Positions 5,584 to 5,708 of a stretch of 5,708 bases of DNA are shown in pieces. The stretch is taken from assembly GCA_031278835.1 (NCBI GenBank), contig JAITJP010000217.1, forward strand, positions 1-5,708. The letters run 5' to 3'. The notes under the pieces were generated by a model. The model did not search any database, had not been told where the DNA came from, and saw only the letters and a program-made list of their open reading frames with translations. Within the stretch, counting starts at the first letter, position 1. Each line of letters starts with the position of its first letter. A program made the translations under genes and the position numbers. Source of the stretch: Deltaproteobacteria bacterium. GTDB lineage: Bacteria > Desulfobacterota > Desulfarculia > Adiutricales > Adiutricaceae.

Positions 5584-5708
5584 ATGGCGAATCCATCAAA
5601 AACTTTAATCGAAATTCCTACCAATAAAGGAGTTCATATCAAATCCGCTGGGATAAAAGGCGAAAAGTACGTATACCAATACGTTGCTTATTTTCGTAAT
5701 TCCGAAGG
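5584..5708 (+). CDS. N-terminal part of an unidentified protein, possibly a transposase (cut by window end)
   Basis: An ATG with AAGGAG 8 nt upstream opens a frame of 41 complete codons that runs off the window. It begins MANPSKTLIEIPTN and continues through KGEKYVYQYVAYFRNSEG. Codon choice is AT-rich (AAA, ATT, GTT, TAT), unlike the GCC/CTG-heavy neighbours, which suggests recent acquisition. The KYVYQYVAYFRNSEG stretch loosely recalls the N-terminal beta-strands of IS4/IS1634-type transposases, where a similar YxY...YxxxEGK region precedes the DDE core; that is recollection of a pattern, not a demonstrated match. No catalytic residue is in view. Gene reality is well supported by promoter, ribosome-binding site and start; identity is not. 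Confidence 0.7.
   Translation, partial: MANPSKTLIEIPTNKGVHIKSAGIKGEKYVYQYVAYFRNSE

Overview
The window holds four protein genes in a bacterial layout. One is a plus-strand stomatin/SPFH membrane protein (26-1015). It converges on a two-gene minus-strand operon: nadB (3666-5294, start revised here) followed by a large membrane-anchored TPR-like protein (1111-3663). A low-GC intergenic region follows, and then the first 41 codons of a divergent plus-strand gene (5584 to the window edge) of different composition. The first three genes share a moderately GC-rich style, with Ala mostly GCC and very many GGCC tetranucleotides. The QmcA-like protein, L-aspartate oxidase and a large protein with an N-terminal anchor suggest a Gram-negative bacterium. 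A deltaproteobacterial (Desulfobacterota-like) origin is my best guess from overall feel, but nothing here proves it.

The left half is conventional. The SPFH gene starts at the left edge behind a strong Shine-Dalgarno with no visible promoter, so it is probably the distal gene of an operon beginning outside the window. Its end and the end of the nadB operon share one symmetric stem-loop flanked by A9 and T9 (1032-1073), which can terminate transcription from both sides. The TPR gene also has a perfect 10-bp inverted repeat around its stop codon.

nadB encodes the first enzyme of de novo NAD synthesis (L-aspartate to iminoaspartate). It is followed after 2 nt by the TPR gene, which has no Shine-Dalgarno of its own and is probably translationally coupled. 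The longest nadB frame begins at TTG 5309, but GGAGGG lies inside that frame, 7 nt before a second TTG at 5294. The second TTG is the better start and gives the usual short N-terminus before the FAD-binding motif.

The most unusual part is 5295-5708. The nadB leader carries overlapping GGCC-rich hairpins that cannot all form at once. At about 5397 the DNA becomes AT-rich and stays so into the plus-strand gene, which may be the left end of a mobile element; its N-terminus resembles some IS4/IS1634-type transposases only weakly. Immediately before this gene are two nested perfect inverted repeats (arms of 10 and 9 bp). In RNA they would pair a continuous 20-nt stretch covering the whole ribosome-binding site, while the -35 box falls in the bulge. 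A transcript from the local promoter would lack the 5' arms and stay translatable; a transcript reading in from outside would be folded shut. This is the arrangement some insertion sequences use to avoid activation by read-through. It could instead, or also, be a repressor operator.
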